From the NCBI RefSeq assembly GCF_900156815.1, contig NZ_FTOT01000001.1:744001-808000 (forward strand): DNA of 64,000 bases. Direction: 5' to 3'. The position numbers were made by a program, and so were the translations under genes. The notes under the pieces were generated by a model. The model was not told the DNA's origin. It worked only from the letters and a program-made list of their open reading frames with translations, and made no database searches. This stretch comes from Gemmobacter megaterium (lineage in GTDB: Bacteria > Pseudomonadota > Alphaproteobacteria > Rhodobacterales > Rhodobacteraceae). This document shows positions 48,399 to 56,519 of the stretch, piece by piece. Each line of letters begins with the position of its first letter. The first letter of the stretch is position 1.

Positions 48399-49160
48399 AT
48401 GCCGCTCGAACTCGTCACGATCCCCTGCCTCAAGGACAATTATGCCTTTCTGGCCCGTGACCCGCAAACCGGCGCCATCGCCTGCGTGGACGTGCCCGAG
48501 GCCGGGCCCATCCTTTCGGCGCTGGCGGACCGGGGCTGGCGGCTGACCGACATTCTGCTGACCCATCATCATCCCGACCATATCGACGGCGTGGCCGATC
48601 TGGTCGCCGCGACCGGCGCCAGGGTGGTCGGGGCGGCAGCGGATTCGCATCGCCTGCCGCCGCTGGATGTCGCGGCAACGCCGGGGGACGAGATCAGGAT
48701 CGGCGCGCAAACGGGCCGGGTGATTGACGTTTCCGGGCATACGGTCGGCCATGTGGCCTATGCCTTTGCCGACCATGCCTTTACCGGCGACAGCCTCATG
48801 GCGCTTGGCTGCGGGCGGTTGTTCGAAGGATCGCCCGCGATGATGTGGGCCAGCCTGCAACGTCTTGCCGCCCTTGATCCCGGCACGATCATCTGTTCGG
48901 GCCACGAATATACCGAAAGCAATGCCCGCTTTGCCTTGACGATCGAGCCGGGCAATCCCAGATTGGTCGAGCGCGCCGCAGCCGTGGGCGCCGCCCGCAG
49001 TGCCGGGCGCCCGACCGTACCCTCCACCCTGGCCGAGGAACTGGCGACCAACCCGTTCCTGCGCGCCTCCCAGCCCGAAATCAAGGCAGTGCTCGGCCTG
49101 TCCGGTGCCAGCGATGCCGATGTTTTCGCCGAGATCCGTGCTCGCAAGGATCGGTTCTGA
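48399..49160 (+). CDS. gloB: Hydroxyacylglutathione hydrolase (glyoxalase II)
   Basis: Hydrolyses S-lactoylglutathione in methylglyoxal detoxification, 253 aa. The metallo-beta-lactamase zinc motif [10 protein letters not shown] lies at about residues 53-62, further ligands in [10 protein letters not shown] and [15 protein letters not shown], and the C-terminal substrate-binding HAGxC domain appears as [15 protein letters not shown] 48399 ([15 protein letters not shown]) matches the family start. Confidence 0.95.
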   Translation: MPLELVTIPCLKDNYAFLARDPQTGAIACVDVPEAGPILSALADRGWRLTDILLTHHHPDHIDGVADLVAATGARVVGAAADSHRLPPLDVAATPGDEIRIGAQTGRVIDVSGHTVGHVAYAFADHAFTGDSLMALGCGRLFEGSPAMMWASLQRLAALDPGTIICSGHEYTESNARFALTIEPGNPRLVERAAAVGAARSAGRPTVPSTLAEELATNPFLRASQPEIKAVLGLSGASDADVFAEIRARKDRF

Positions 49161-49196
49161 CGCCACGCCCCCGCGCTCCGATCACTTTTGTCGCTT

Positions 49197-49226
49197 TTGC
49201 CCGAATAAAGCGCGCGTTGCCCGAAT
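49197..49226 (+). repeat. Tandem 10-bp repeats upstream of clpA
   Basis: TTGCCCGAAT occurs at 49197-49206 and again at 49217-49226, exactly 20 bp (two helical turns) apart, about 90-120 bp before the clpA start. It is a possible binding site for a dimeric regulator. A CTTGAA at 49232 resembles a heat-shock -35, but no matching -10 was found. Confidence 0.4.
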
Positions 49227-49317
49227 TAGGCCTTGAACAGTGCCGGAGAAAACCGAAGTTTAATCTTATGAGGCGAGGGTAGGCCACTGGCCCGCCCGCA
49301 GGACAAGGAGCACCGAA

Positions 49318-51636
49318 GTGCCGTCGTTCACAACCACCCTCGAGCAAGCCATCCATGGCGCCTTGGCCCAGGCCAACGCGCGCCGCCATGAACTCGCCAC
49401 CCTCGAACATCTGCTACTGGCCCTGATCGAAGAACCCGATGCCGCGCGGGTGATGAAGGCCTGTTCGGTCGATCTCGACGCCCTGCGCAAGACACTGGTC
49501 GATTTCATCGACGATGACCTGTCGAATCTGATCACCGATGTCGAAGGATCGGAGGCGGTGCCGACCGCCGCCTTTCAGCGCGTGATCCAGCGCGCGGCCA
49601 TCCACGTGCAATCCTCCGGCCGGTCCGAGGTGACGGGCGCCAATGTGCTGGTCGCCATCTTTGCCGAACGCGAATCGAACGCCGCCTATTTCCTGCAAGA
49701 ACAGGACATGACGCGCTATGATGCGGTGAACTTCATCGCCCATGGCGTGGCCAAGAACCCCGCCTATGGCGAACCGCGTCCGGTGCAAGGCGCCGAAGAA
49801 CATCAGGAAACCCCCAAGGCCGAGGCTGGCGAGGCCAAGGAATCGGCGCTGTCGAAATACTGCGTCGATCTGAACGTCAAGGCCCGCAAGGGCGATGTGG
49901 ACCCGCTGATCGGCCGCGAATCCGAGGTGGAACGCTGCATCCAGGTGCTGTGCCGCCGCCGCAAGAACAACCCCCTGCTGGTCGGCGACCCCGGCGTCGG
50001 CAAGACCGCCATCGCCGAAGGGCTGGCGCTCAAGATCACCCGCGGCGAAACCCCGGATATCCTGTCGGGCGCCACGATCTTCAGCCTCGACATGGGCGCG
50101 CTGCTGGCCGGAACCCGCTATCGCGGCGATTTCGAGGAACGGCTGAAGGCCGTCGTCAAGGAACTGGAGGATCACCCCGACGCGATCCTGTTCATCGACG
50201 AGATTCACACCGTGATCGGCGCCGGCGCCACCTCGGGCGGCGCCATGGATGCCTCCAACCTGCTCAAGCCTGCGTTGCAGGGCGGCAAGCTGCGCTGCAT
50301 GGGCTCCACGACCTACAAGGAGTTCCGCCAGCACTTCGAAAAGGACCGCGCCCTGTCGCGCCGGTTCCAGAAGATCGACGTGAACGAACCGACGGTCGAG
50401 GATTCGGTGAAAATCCTGATGGGGCTCAAGCCACATTTCGAGGATCACCACGGACTGAACTATACCAAGGATGCCATCCGCCTGGCGGTGGAACTGTCCT
50501 CGCGCTATATCCATGACCGCAAATTGCCCGACAAGGCCATCGACGTCATCGACGAGGCAGGGGCCGCCCAGCATCTGCTGAGCGAGAGCAAGCGGCGCAA
50601 GACCATCGGCCCCAAGGAGATCGAGGCCGTGGTGGCCAAGATCGCCCGCATTCCGCCCAAGACCGTCTCCAAGGGCGATGCCGAAGTGCTGCGGGAGCTG
50701 GAAACCACGCTCAAGCGCATGGTCTTTGGTCAGGATCCGGCGATTGATGCGCTGGCCTCTGCGATCAAGCTGGCGCGGGCGGGTCTGCGCGAACCGGAAA
50801 AACCCATCGGGAACTATCTGTTCGCCGGGCCGACAGGTGTGGGCAAGACCGAGGTCGCCAAACAGCTTGCCGCCTCGCTTGGTGTGGAACTGCTCCGCTT
50901 CGACATGTCGGAATATATGGAGAAGCACGCCGTATCCCGCCTGATCGGCGCGCCTCCTGGATATGTCGGGTTTGATCAGGGCGGCCTGCTGACGGATGGA
51001 ATCGATCAGCATCCGCATTGTGTGCTGTTGCTGGACGAGATCGAAAAGGCGCATCCGGATGTCTACAACATCCTGCTGCAAGTCATGGACCACGGGAAAC
51101 TGACCGACCACAACGGGCGGCAAGTGGATTTCCGCAACGTGATCCTGATCATGACCTCGAACGCAGGCGCGTCGGAACTGGCGAAAACCGCCATCGGCTT
51201 TGGCCGCACGACCCGGACGGGCGAGGATACGGCGGCGATCGAGCGGACGTTCACGCCCGAGTTCCGCAACCGTCTGGATGCGGTGATCAGCTTTGCCCCG
51301 TTGCAGCGCAGCACCATTCACAAGGTTGTCGAGAAGTTCGTCATGCAGCTCGAAGCACAGTTGATCGACCGTGGCGTGCATATCGAACTGACCACCGAAG
51401 CGGCCGACTGGCTGGGCGAGAAGGGATATGACGAGAAAATGGGCGCGCGTCCGCTTGGCCGCGTGATCCAGGAACATATCAAGAAGCCCTTGGCCGAAGA
51501 ACTGCTGTTCGGGCGTCTGACCAAGGGCGGCACGGTGCGCGTGGCAGTCAAGGACGGACAGATCGACCTTCAGATCGAAGAGCCGCAGAAACCTCGGATC
51601 ACCGGTGCCAAGCCACCTTTGCTGACCGCAGACTGA
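49318..51636 (+). CDS. clpA: ATP-dependent Clp protease ATPase subunit ClpA
   Basis: AAA+ unfoldase feeding ClpP, 772 aa, started by GTG 49318 after AAGGAG. The N-terminal Clp-N double repeat (about residues 1-150) is followed by AAA1 with GDPGVGKT (about 224) and AAA2 with GPTGVGKTE (about 505). The C-terminal D2-small domain precedes an acidic/proline tail. The absence of the ClpB middle coiled coil supports ClpA. clpS is not next to it. Its stop overlaps the next start (TGATG). Confidence 0.96.
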   Translation: MPSFTTTLEQAIHGALAQANARRHELATLEHLLLALIEEPDAARVMKACSVDLDALRKTLVDFIDDDLSNLITDVEGSEAVPTAAFQRVIQRAAIHVQSSGRSEVTGANVLVAIFAERESNAAYFLQEQDMTRYDAVNFIAHGVAKNPAYGEPRPVQGAEEHQETPKAEAGEAKESALSKYCVDLNVKARKGDVDPLIGRESEVERCIQVLCRRRKNNPLLVGDPGVGKTAIAEGLALKITRGETPDILSGATIFSLDMGALLAGTRYRGDFEERLKAVVKELEDHPDAILFIDEIHTVIGAGATSGGAMDASNLLKPALQGGKLRCMGSTTYKEFRQHFEKDRALSRRFQKIDVNEPTVEDSVKILMGLKPHFEDHHGLNYTKDAIRLAVELSSRYIHDRKLPDKAIDVIDEAGAAQHLLSESKRRKTIGPKEIEAVVAKIARIPPKTVSKGDAEVLRELETTLKRMVFGQDPAIDALASAIKLARAGLREPEKPIGNYLFAGPTGVGKTEVAKQLAASLGVELLRFDMSEYMEKHAVSRLIGAPPGYVGFDQGGLLTDGIDQHPHCVLLLDEIEKAHPDVYNILLQVMDHGKLTDHNGRQVDFRNVILIMTSNAGASELAKTAIGFGRTTRTGEDTAAIERTFTPEFRNRLDAVISFAPLQRSTIHKVVEKFVMQLEAQLIDRGVHIELTTEAADWLGEKGYDEKMGARPLGRVIQEHIKKPLAEELLFGRLTKGGTVRVAVKDGQIDLQIEEPQKPRITGAKPPLLTAD

Positions 51637-52592
51637 TGCGCTGGATGGCGGCCCTGGCCATGGCGGCAACGCCCGCCTGGGCCGACATCACCCTGGTTCC
51701 CCCGGTGGACTGCGCATTGGGGGACACCTGTTTCATCCAGAACTACGTCGATATCGACCCTGGCCCCGGACATCGGGATTTCGCCTGCGGCCATCTCAGC
51801 TATGACGGCCATGACGGAACCGATTTTGCCGTTCCGACGCTTGCCGACATGGAATCCGGGGTAAACGTTCTGGCCCCCGCCGATGGCCGGGTCATCGGCA
51901 TCCGTGACGGGATGCCGGACATTGCGATCAATGCCCCAGGGGCGCCGCCGCTGGAAGGGCGGGATTGCGGCAACGGAGTCGCCATCGACCATGGCAACGG
52001 CTGGAACACGCAGCTATGCCATCTGGCCAATGGGTCGGTGCGGGTCCGCTCGGGCGACATGGTGACGGCAGGGCAGCCGATCGGGCAGATCGGCCTGTCC
52101 GGCCGGACAGAATTTCCCCATGTGCATCTGTCCGTCCGCCATAATGGCCAGGCGGTGGATCCCTTCCGGCCGGTCCCTGCGGGCAGTTGCGATGCCGCTG
52201 CCAGCCCCGGCCTGTGGGCCAAGCCGCTGGCCTATCTGCCGGCCGCCATTACCGGCGTCGGCCTTGCGCCAAGCCCGCCAGATTTTGCAACGCTGCTTGC
52301 AGGGCTGCCAACGCCGGATCCCTTGCCGCGCCAGTCCCCTGCCCTGGTGCTCTGGGCGGTGCTCATGGGCCCCGCCGCCGATGACCGGGTGATCCTGCGC
52401 CTGACCGGCCCCTCCGGCGTGGTTCTGGACCAGACCATCACGCTGGAGCGTAATCAGGCCCGTGCGTTCCGCTATATCGGCCGCCGCACACCCGCAGGCG
52501 GTTGGCCGCCCGGCCCCTACAGCGGCGAGGCCACGCTGATCCGTGGCAATACGGTGATGGACCGCGCCACCATCGCCGTCACCCTGCGCTGA
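51636..52592 (+). CDS. M23-family peptidase, exported
   Basis: A 318-aa protein with a signal peptide (residues 1-16, AWA-D). The LytM/M23 zinc motif is present: H59 and D63 (HDGTDFAVP), H129 in LCHL and HVH at residues 162-164. It may cleave peptidoglycan or another periplasmic peptide bond. The C-terminal 110 residues form a beta-rich domain without a recognised family. The start overlaps the clpA stop, so it is coupled to clpA, an unusual pairing. Confidence 0.88.
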   Translation: MRWMAALAMAATPAWADITLVPPVDCALGDTCFIQNYVDIDPGPGHRDFACGHLSYDGHDGTDFAVPTLADMESGVNVLAPADGRVIGIRDGMPDIAINAPGAPPLEGRDCGNGVAIDHGNGWNTQLCHLANGSVRVRSGDMVTAGQPIGQIGLSGRTEFPHVHLSVRHNGQAVDPFRPVPAGSCDAAASPGLWAKPLAYLPAAITGVGLAPSPPDFATLLAGLPTPDPLPRQSPALVLWAVLMGPAADDRVILRLTGPSGVVLDQTITLERNQARAFRYIGRRTPAGGWPPGPYSGEATLIRGNTVMDRATIAVTLR

Positions 52593-52600
52593 ACGCAAGG

Positions 52601-52620
52601 CGGCGCCCCGTGGGGCGCCG
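52601..52620. terminator. Hairpin between convergent M23 and rpoH-type genes
   Basis: A perfect 9-bp GC-rich inverted repeat (CGGCGCCCC / GGGGCGCCG) with a 2-nt centre lies in the 55-bp gap between two convergent genes, flanked by CGCA/TGCG. It probably terminates from both sides, although no T-run is present. Confidence 0.5.
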
Positions 52621-52647
52621 ATGCGTGAGGGTCACTTTCGGGCGCGA

Positions 52648-53532
52648 CTAGACCGCGACACCATCCTCGGCCAGCAAGTCCCGCGCCGCCGGATCCTCGG
52701 CCAGCGCCTTTCGCAACACCCCCAACGCCCGTTCGCGCAACTGGCGCACCCGTTCGCGCGAGATCTGGAACTCCTCGCCCAGATCGGCCAGGGTGCGGTG
52801 ATCTTCCTCCATCACCGATCCTTCGAGGATCTGGCGGTCCCGCGCAGGCAGGCGCGCAAGATGCTCGGCCATCAGGGCGGCAAGCCGCGCTTTTGCCCTG
52901 GCGGCGCCGACCCGCACCTCGGCATCGGCCTCGGGATCGGGGTCGGCCAGCATGTCCTGCCAGTCTGCGCCCCCCTCATCGCCAGATGAAATCGGCTGGT
53001 TCAATGACATGTCGCGCCCGGCCAGCCGTTCCCGCACAAGTGCGATCTTGTCGGCATCCACACCGAACCGCAGGCCAATGGCGGCATCCAGATCCTCGGG
53101 GGCCACACCTTCGGCCTGCAACTCTGCCTCGGCCTTGCGCAGCCCAAAGAACACCCGGCGCAACGAGGACGACCCCGGCAGCCGGATCAGCGACCAGTCG
53201 CCATAGGTATAATCCTGGATCTCTGCCCGCACCCACCATGTGGCATAGGTGGAAAAGCGGAACCCCATGTCAGGATCAAAGCGGTCAGCCGCCTTCAGCA
53301 GGCCCAGATTCGCCTGCTGGATCAAATCCTCGTCCGGGCGTCCGCCGCGCGTGATGCGGGCCGCCGCAGACCAGGCCAGCGCCCGATGGGCCAGCACCAG
53401 CCGGTCACGCGCCTTTTCGTCGCCCTTGTCGCGCCAGGCGCGGGCCAGGCCCGCTTCGGTCGGGGCATCAAGAAATTCAGAGCTGAAGGCGGTACCGCGG
53501 CGGCGCTGCGGCGGGCGAAAGGGCTTGTTCAT
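52648..53532 (-). CDS. RpoH-family (sigma-32 type) sigma factor
   Basis: A 294-aa sigma-70-family protein without region 1.1. Region 2 has DLIQQANLGLLKAADRFDP and FSTYATWWVRAEIQDY. The stretch after it (LRRVFFGLRK, about residues 121-130) corresponds to the RpoH box. Region 4 ends with the helix-turn-helix TLADLGEEFQISRERVRQLRERAL. The divergence from canonical RpoH suggests the RpoHII class that Rhodobacter uses in singlet-oxygen/oxidative stress; this subclass call is an inference. It is divergent from the MarR gene with an 83-bp shared region. Confidence 0.85.
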   Translation of the reverse strand: MNKPFRPPQRRRGTAFSSEFLDAPTEAGLARAWRDKGDEKARDRLVLAHRALAWSAAARITRGGRPDEDLIQQANLGLLKAADRFDPDMGFRFSTYATWWVRAEIQDYTYGDWSLIRLPGSSSLRRVFFGLRKAEAELQAEGVAPEDLDAAIGLRFGVDADKIALVRERLAGRDMSLNQPISSGDEGGADWQDMLADPDPEADAEVRVGAARAKARLAALMAEHLARLPARDRQILEGSVMEEDHRTLADLGEEFQISRERVRQLRERALGVLRKALAEDPAARDLLAEDGVAV

Positions 53533-53553
53533 GGCATCACCGCTGATGATTTC

Positions 53554-53609
53554 GATTCGAAACTATCATTCCGTGACGGATTGTCAAACAGGTTTCGAAA
53601 CGCTATTAT
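53554..53609. promoter_or_regulatory. Shared rpoH/marR promoter region with two palindromes
   Basis: Plus strand: TTGTCA (53581-53586), 17 bp, TATTAT (53604-53609), a near-consensus promoter for marR whose transcript would begin at about its ATG. Minus strand: TTGACA at 53582-53587 with TAGTTT 16 bp away for the sigma gene. The perfect palindrome GTTTCGAAAC (53592-53601) fills the marR spacer. A 9/10 copy, GATTCGAAAC (53554-53563), lies over the sigma-gene -10. It is probably the operator of the MarR protein. Confidence 0.6.
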
Positions 53610-53615
53610 CTTTCC

Positions 53616-54185
53616 ATGACAACAGCCGATGAAATCGCCGAACTTCTGATCCACCTTGGCCGCGCCGCGCGGGCCGAGGATCAGGACGCGCAACTGACGC
53701 CCGCGCAATGGACTGCCCTGCGCTTTCTGTCGCGGGCCAATGTTGCCAGCCGCACGCCGTCGGCCTTTGCCAGTTTTCATGCCACGACGCGCGGCACGGC
53801 AACCCAGACCCTGAAGGCGCTGGAAACCAAGGGGCTGATCTGCCGGGGTGAAACCCAGCGCGATGGCCGGAAGGTTTGCTACGACGTCACGACCGATGGC
53901 CGCGCCTTGTTGTCGCAGGATCCCTTGCGCGACCTGACTGCCGCCGTCGCGGCACTGCCCACGCGGCTATACAGTGCGCTGTCCGAGGCCATGCCGCTGC
54001 TGGTGGCAGAACTTGCACGACGACGCGAGATGCCCGGTTTCGGCACCTGCCACGATTGCCGCCATTTCGAAGGCGGCCCACAAGAGGCGTTTTGTGGCTG
54101 CATGGCGCGGATCATTGCCGCGCCCGAGGTCAACCTGCTGTGCGTCAACTTCGATTGCAACACACCCCCACGTTTGCGCGACTGA
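53616..54185 (+). CDS. MarR-family regulator with Cys-rich C-terminus
   Basis: A 189-aa transcription factor. Residues about 5-130 fit a MarR winged helix (QLTPAQWTALRFL, then RGTATQTLKALETKGLI). The last 50 residues add a cysteine cluster: C145-x2-C148-x-H150, C160-x-C162, C176 and C181. This arrangement could bind zinc or an Fe-S cluster and make the regulator redox- or metal-sensitive. The transcript seems to be leaderless. It probably controls itself and the adjacent sigma-factor gene. Confidence 0.85.
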   Translation: MTTADEIAELLIHLGRAARAEDQDAQLTPAQWTALRFLSRANVASRTPSAFASFHATTRGTATQTLKALETKGLICRGETQRDGRKVCYDVTTDGRALLSQDPLRDLTAAVAALPTRLYSALSEAMPLLVAELARRREMPGFGTCHDCRHFEGGPQEAFCGCMARIIAAPEVNLLCVNFDCNTPPRLRD

Positions 54186-54189
54186 CCCC

Positions 54190-54218
54190 TTTCCACAGCA
54201 AGAAATGCATCCTATATT
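54190..54218 (+). promoter_or_regulatory. Candidate promoter of the Xre-RES operon
   Basis: TTTCCA (54190-54195) and TATATT (54213-54218) are 17 bp apart just after the marR stop; AAGGAG lies six bases before the antitoxin ATG. A small TTCC-CTCA-GGAA repeat at 54217-54228 may be an autoregulatory site. Confidence 0.45.
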
Positions 54219-54239
54219 CCCTCAGGAAAGGAGCATGTC

Positions 54240-54620
54240 ATGCTGAACCTGCATCCACAGGCGCCGGTGGCCAATCGCGGCGCGATCCTGACCAAGGCTG
54301 CGGTACGGGCCGCCGAGCGGCTGGATATGTCGGGCCGCCTGCTGGCCGATGTGCTGGGCGTTTCCGAGGCGCAGATCTCGCGCTTTCGCAACGGCGAGGC
54401 GGCGCTGGCCGAAAATTCGAAACCCTTTGAACTGGCTGCCCTGCTGGTCCGTGCGTTCCGCTCGCTCGATGCGATCACCGGGGGCGATGAGCGGGTGGCC
54501 CGCGCCTGGCTTGGCGCGCAGAACACCGCCCTGGGCGCCCGCCCCGCCGACCGGATCACCAGCGTACAAGGCCTTGTCGATGTCGTCAGCTATCTGGACG
54601 CCCGCCGCGCTCCGGTCTGA
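54240..54620 (+). CDS. MbcA/ParS/Xre-type antitoxin
   Basis: A 126-aa protein. An N-terminal Xre-like helix-turn-helix (about residues 32-55, LADVLGVSEAQISRFRNG) is followed by the MbcA/ParS/Xre C-terminal domain (about 70-126, DERVARAWLGAQNTALGARPADRI), which binds and covers the toxin. It overlaps the RES toxin gene by 41 bp, as usual for this module. Such antitoxins repress their own promoter. Confidence 0.9.
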   Translation: MLNLHPQAPVANRGAILTKAAVRAAERLDMSGRLLADVLGVSEAQISRFRNGEAALAENSKPFELAALLVRAFRSLDAITGGDERVARAWLGAQNTALGARPADRITSVQGLVDVVSYLDARRAPV

Positions 54621-55353
54621 GCTGCGGCCCTATGACGGCTTTGCCTGGCGACTGGTCGAGGCGCAGCACCGGGTCTCGACCCTCAAGCTTGTGGACTCGC
54701 TGTCCGAACAACAGGCCCTGGAAGACATACTGGAGGACACAAAGCCCCCGGTTCCGCCGGAGTGCCGCGATCTGGACTATCTGCTCGCAACGCCGTTCCG
54801 CTATCGCCCCTATCCGCACGGATCGCGGTTTCGCCGCGCTGGTCTGACGCCCGGCGTGTGGTACGGGGCAGAGCAACCGGGAACGGCCGTCGCAGAAATG
54901 GTGTTCTATCGGTTTCTGTTCTATGCCGAAAGCCCTGCGACCCCGTTCCCCGACGATGCCGCGGATTACACCGCGTTCTGCGTCAGATTGGGCAGCCCCG
55001 CGACGCTGGATCTGACCGCTCCCGCACTGGCCCGCAGCAGCGCGCTGTGGACCCATCCGTCAGATTACACCGCGTGCCAGGCGCTTGCCGACGCCGCGCG
55101 CGAGACGGGGGCAGAGATCCTGCGCTATGCCTCGGTCCGCGACCCTGATCAGGGGGCGAATGTCGCAGTTCTGACCTGCCGCGCCTTTCGTGACAAGGCG
55201 CCCTCCGACCGGCAAACCTGGCGCATCCGCATCACTCGCCTTGGGGCGCAGGCCCTGCGTGAACACCCGCGGCTGGGACTGGAGTTTGCCACCGACGCCT
55301 TTGACGATCCGCGGCTGGCGGCCATGGTCTGGGACCGGCCGCGCGCGCGCTGA
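54580..55353 (+). CDS. RES-domain toxin (NAD+-degrading type)
   Basis: A 257-aa protein from ATG 54580 inside the antitoxin gene. The RES triad is present: Arg in GSRFRRAG (R83/R85), E106 in TAVAEMVFYR and S185 in RYASVRD; Tyr95 in VWYGAEQ fits as well. Characterised RES toxins (MbcT, Res of Pseudomonas and Photorhabdus) deplete NAD+ by phosphorolysis or hydrolysis. The N-terminal 60 residues are an extension relative to short RES toxins. Its stop codon abuts the purS stop with no intervening base. Confidence 0.88.
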   Translation: MSSAIWTPAALRSELRPYDGFAWRLVEAQHRVSTLKLVDSLSEQQALEDILEDTKPPVPPECRDLDYLLATPFRYRPYPHGSRFRRAGLTPGVWYGAEQPGTAVAEMVFYRFLFYAESPATPFPDDAADYTAFCVRLGSPATLDLTAPALARSSALWTHPSDYTACQALADAARETGAEILRYASVRDPDQGANVAVLTCRAFRDKAPSDRQTWRIRITRLGAQALREHPRLGLEFATDAFDDPRLAAMVWDRPRAR

Positions 55354-55599
55354 TCAGGCGATGGTCACGGTGAATTTCTCGATCACCGTATTGGCCAGCA
55401 GCTTGTCGCACATCGCGCGCACCTCTGCCTCGGCAGCAACCTTGTCGGTCGCGGCCAGATCCAGCTCGATCACCTTGCCCTGCCGCACAGCCTGGACGCC
55501 CTCGAACCCCAGCGTGCCAAGCGCGTGGCGCACAGCCTCGCCTTGCGGATCAAGCACGCCATCTTTCAACATGACATGAACGGTTGCCTTCAGCGCCAT
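55354..55599 (-). CDS. purS: Phosphoribosylformylglycinamidine synthase subunit PurS
   Basis: An 81-aa small subunit of the PurLQS complex of purine synthesis. The sequence MALKATVHVMLKDGVLDPQG, with KVIELDL and LANTVIEKF, is typical. It is co-transcribed with purC (12 bp gap). purQ, which often follows purS, is not present; the next gene is the convergent RES toxin. Confidence 0.95.
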   Translation of the reverse strand: MALKATVHVMLKDGVLDPQGEAVRHALGTLGFEGVQAVRQGKVIELDLAATDKVAAEAEVRAMCDKLLANTVIEKFTVTIA

Positions 55600-55611
55600 G
55601 AGAGCGGCCTT

Positions 55612-56373
55612 TCAGTTGATAAGCGTCGGCTTGGTGGCATGGGTGACGTTCGAGGGCATAACCCCCAACCGCCGCGCAAGTTCGGTATAAACATCGTCCA
55701 GCGGTCCGGGCTCGCGGGTCTGGCCTTCGCGGTCGGGCGTTTCCGCCGCGCGCAGATCCCACAAGCGGCAGCTGTCGGGGCTGATCTCGTCGGCCACGAT
55801 CAGGCGCATGTAATCGCCTTCCCAGGTGCGGCCCACTTCGATCTGGAAGTCGGCCAGGCGGATCCCGGCGCCCAGCATGGCCCCCGACAGAAAGTCGTTC
55901 ACCCGCAGCGCCAGGGCCACCATGTCATCCAGATCCTGCTGGCTGGCCCAGCCAAAGGCGATGACATGTTCTTCTGTGACCAGCGGGTTCCCCAGCTTGT
56001 CATCCTTGAAGTAGAATTCCACGATCGGACGCGGCAGCGGCGTGCCTTCGGGAATGCCCAACCGGGCCGACAGATCGCCTGCGGCAAAATTGCGCACCGT
56101 CACGGTGACCGGAATGATCTCGACCATGCGGATCAGCTGTTCGCGCATGTTCAGCCGCCGGATGAAATGCGTCGGAACGCCGATGAGGTTCAGCCCCGAC
56201 ATGAAGAATTCCGACAAGCGGTTGTTCAGCACACCGCGCCCGTCCGCAGGCCCCGCCTTCTGGGTGGGCTGCGTGGCGGCATCATCCTTGAAATACTGGA
56301 TGAGCGTGCCGGGCTCCGGCCCTTCATACAGGATCTTCGCCTTGCCTTCGTAGACTTTCTTGCGCCGTGCCAT
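55612..56373 (-). CDS. purC: SAICAR synthase
   Basis: Phosphoribosylaminoimidazole-succinocarboxamide synthase, 253 aa from ATG 56373 ([18 protein letters not shown]). The nucleotide-binding [11 protein letters not shown] loop, the [13 protein letters not shown] segment and the [10 protein letters not shown] / [16 protein letters not shown] stretch (catalytic Asp) are present. It is the first gene of a purC-purS operon. Confidence 0.97.
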   Translation of the reverse strand: MARRKKVYEGKAKILYEGPEPGTLIQYFKDDAATQPTQKAGPADGRGVLNNRLSEFFMSGLNLIGVPTHFIRRLNMREQLIRMVEIIPVTVTVRNFAAGDLSARLGIPEGTPLPRPIVEFYFKDDKLGNPLVTEEHVIAFGWASQQDLDDMVALALRVNDFLSGAMLGAGIRLADFQIEVGRTWEGDYMRLIVADEISPDSCRLWDLRAAETPDREGQTREPGPLDDVYTELARRLGVMPSNVTHATKPTLIN

Positions 56374-56414
56374 CGGACCTCGGTTCCCGGGCGGCGAGCG
56401 CCCTTTCTGCCTGC

Positions 56415-56443
56415 CTATTAGTGCAGATGATGCGATGCCGCAA
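56415..56443 (-). promoter_or_regulatory. Predicted purC-purS promoter
   Basis: TTGCGG (56438-56443) and TAATAG (56415-56420) on the minus strand are 17 bp apart, 42 bp from the purC start. Confidence 0.5.
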
Positions 56444-56454
56444 GCGCGCGCCTC

Positions 56455-56483
56455 TTGCGGGACGGGGCTGCGGCAGGCATATG
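56455..56483 (+). promoter_or_regulatory. Candidate promoter of the zeta-subunit gene
   Basis: TTGCGG (56455-56460) and CATATG (56478-56483) are 17 bp apart, 37 bp upstream of the ATG; the -10 is weak. Confidence 0.35.
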
Positions 56484-56519
56484 GAACGGAACCGCAAGGA
56501 ACAGCCATAGGGGATTCCC

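Noticed and set aside
49232-49260. Heat-shock (sigma-32) promoter upstream of clpA
   Set aside because: CTTGAA is present, but no -10 matching sigma-32 lies at 13-17 bp spacing.
54240-55353. Prophage or genomic island around the Xre-RES pair
   Set aside because: No integrase, tRNA attachment site, direct repeats or further phage genes; base composition looks like the neighbours. Only a two-gene gain is plausible.
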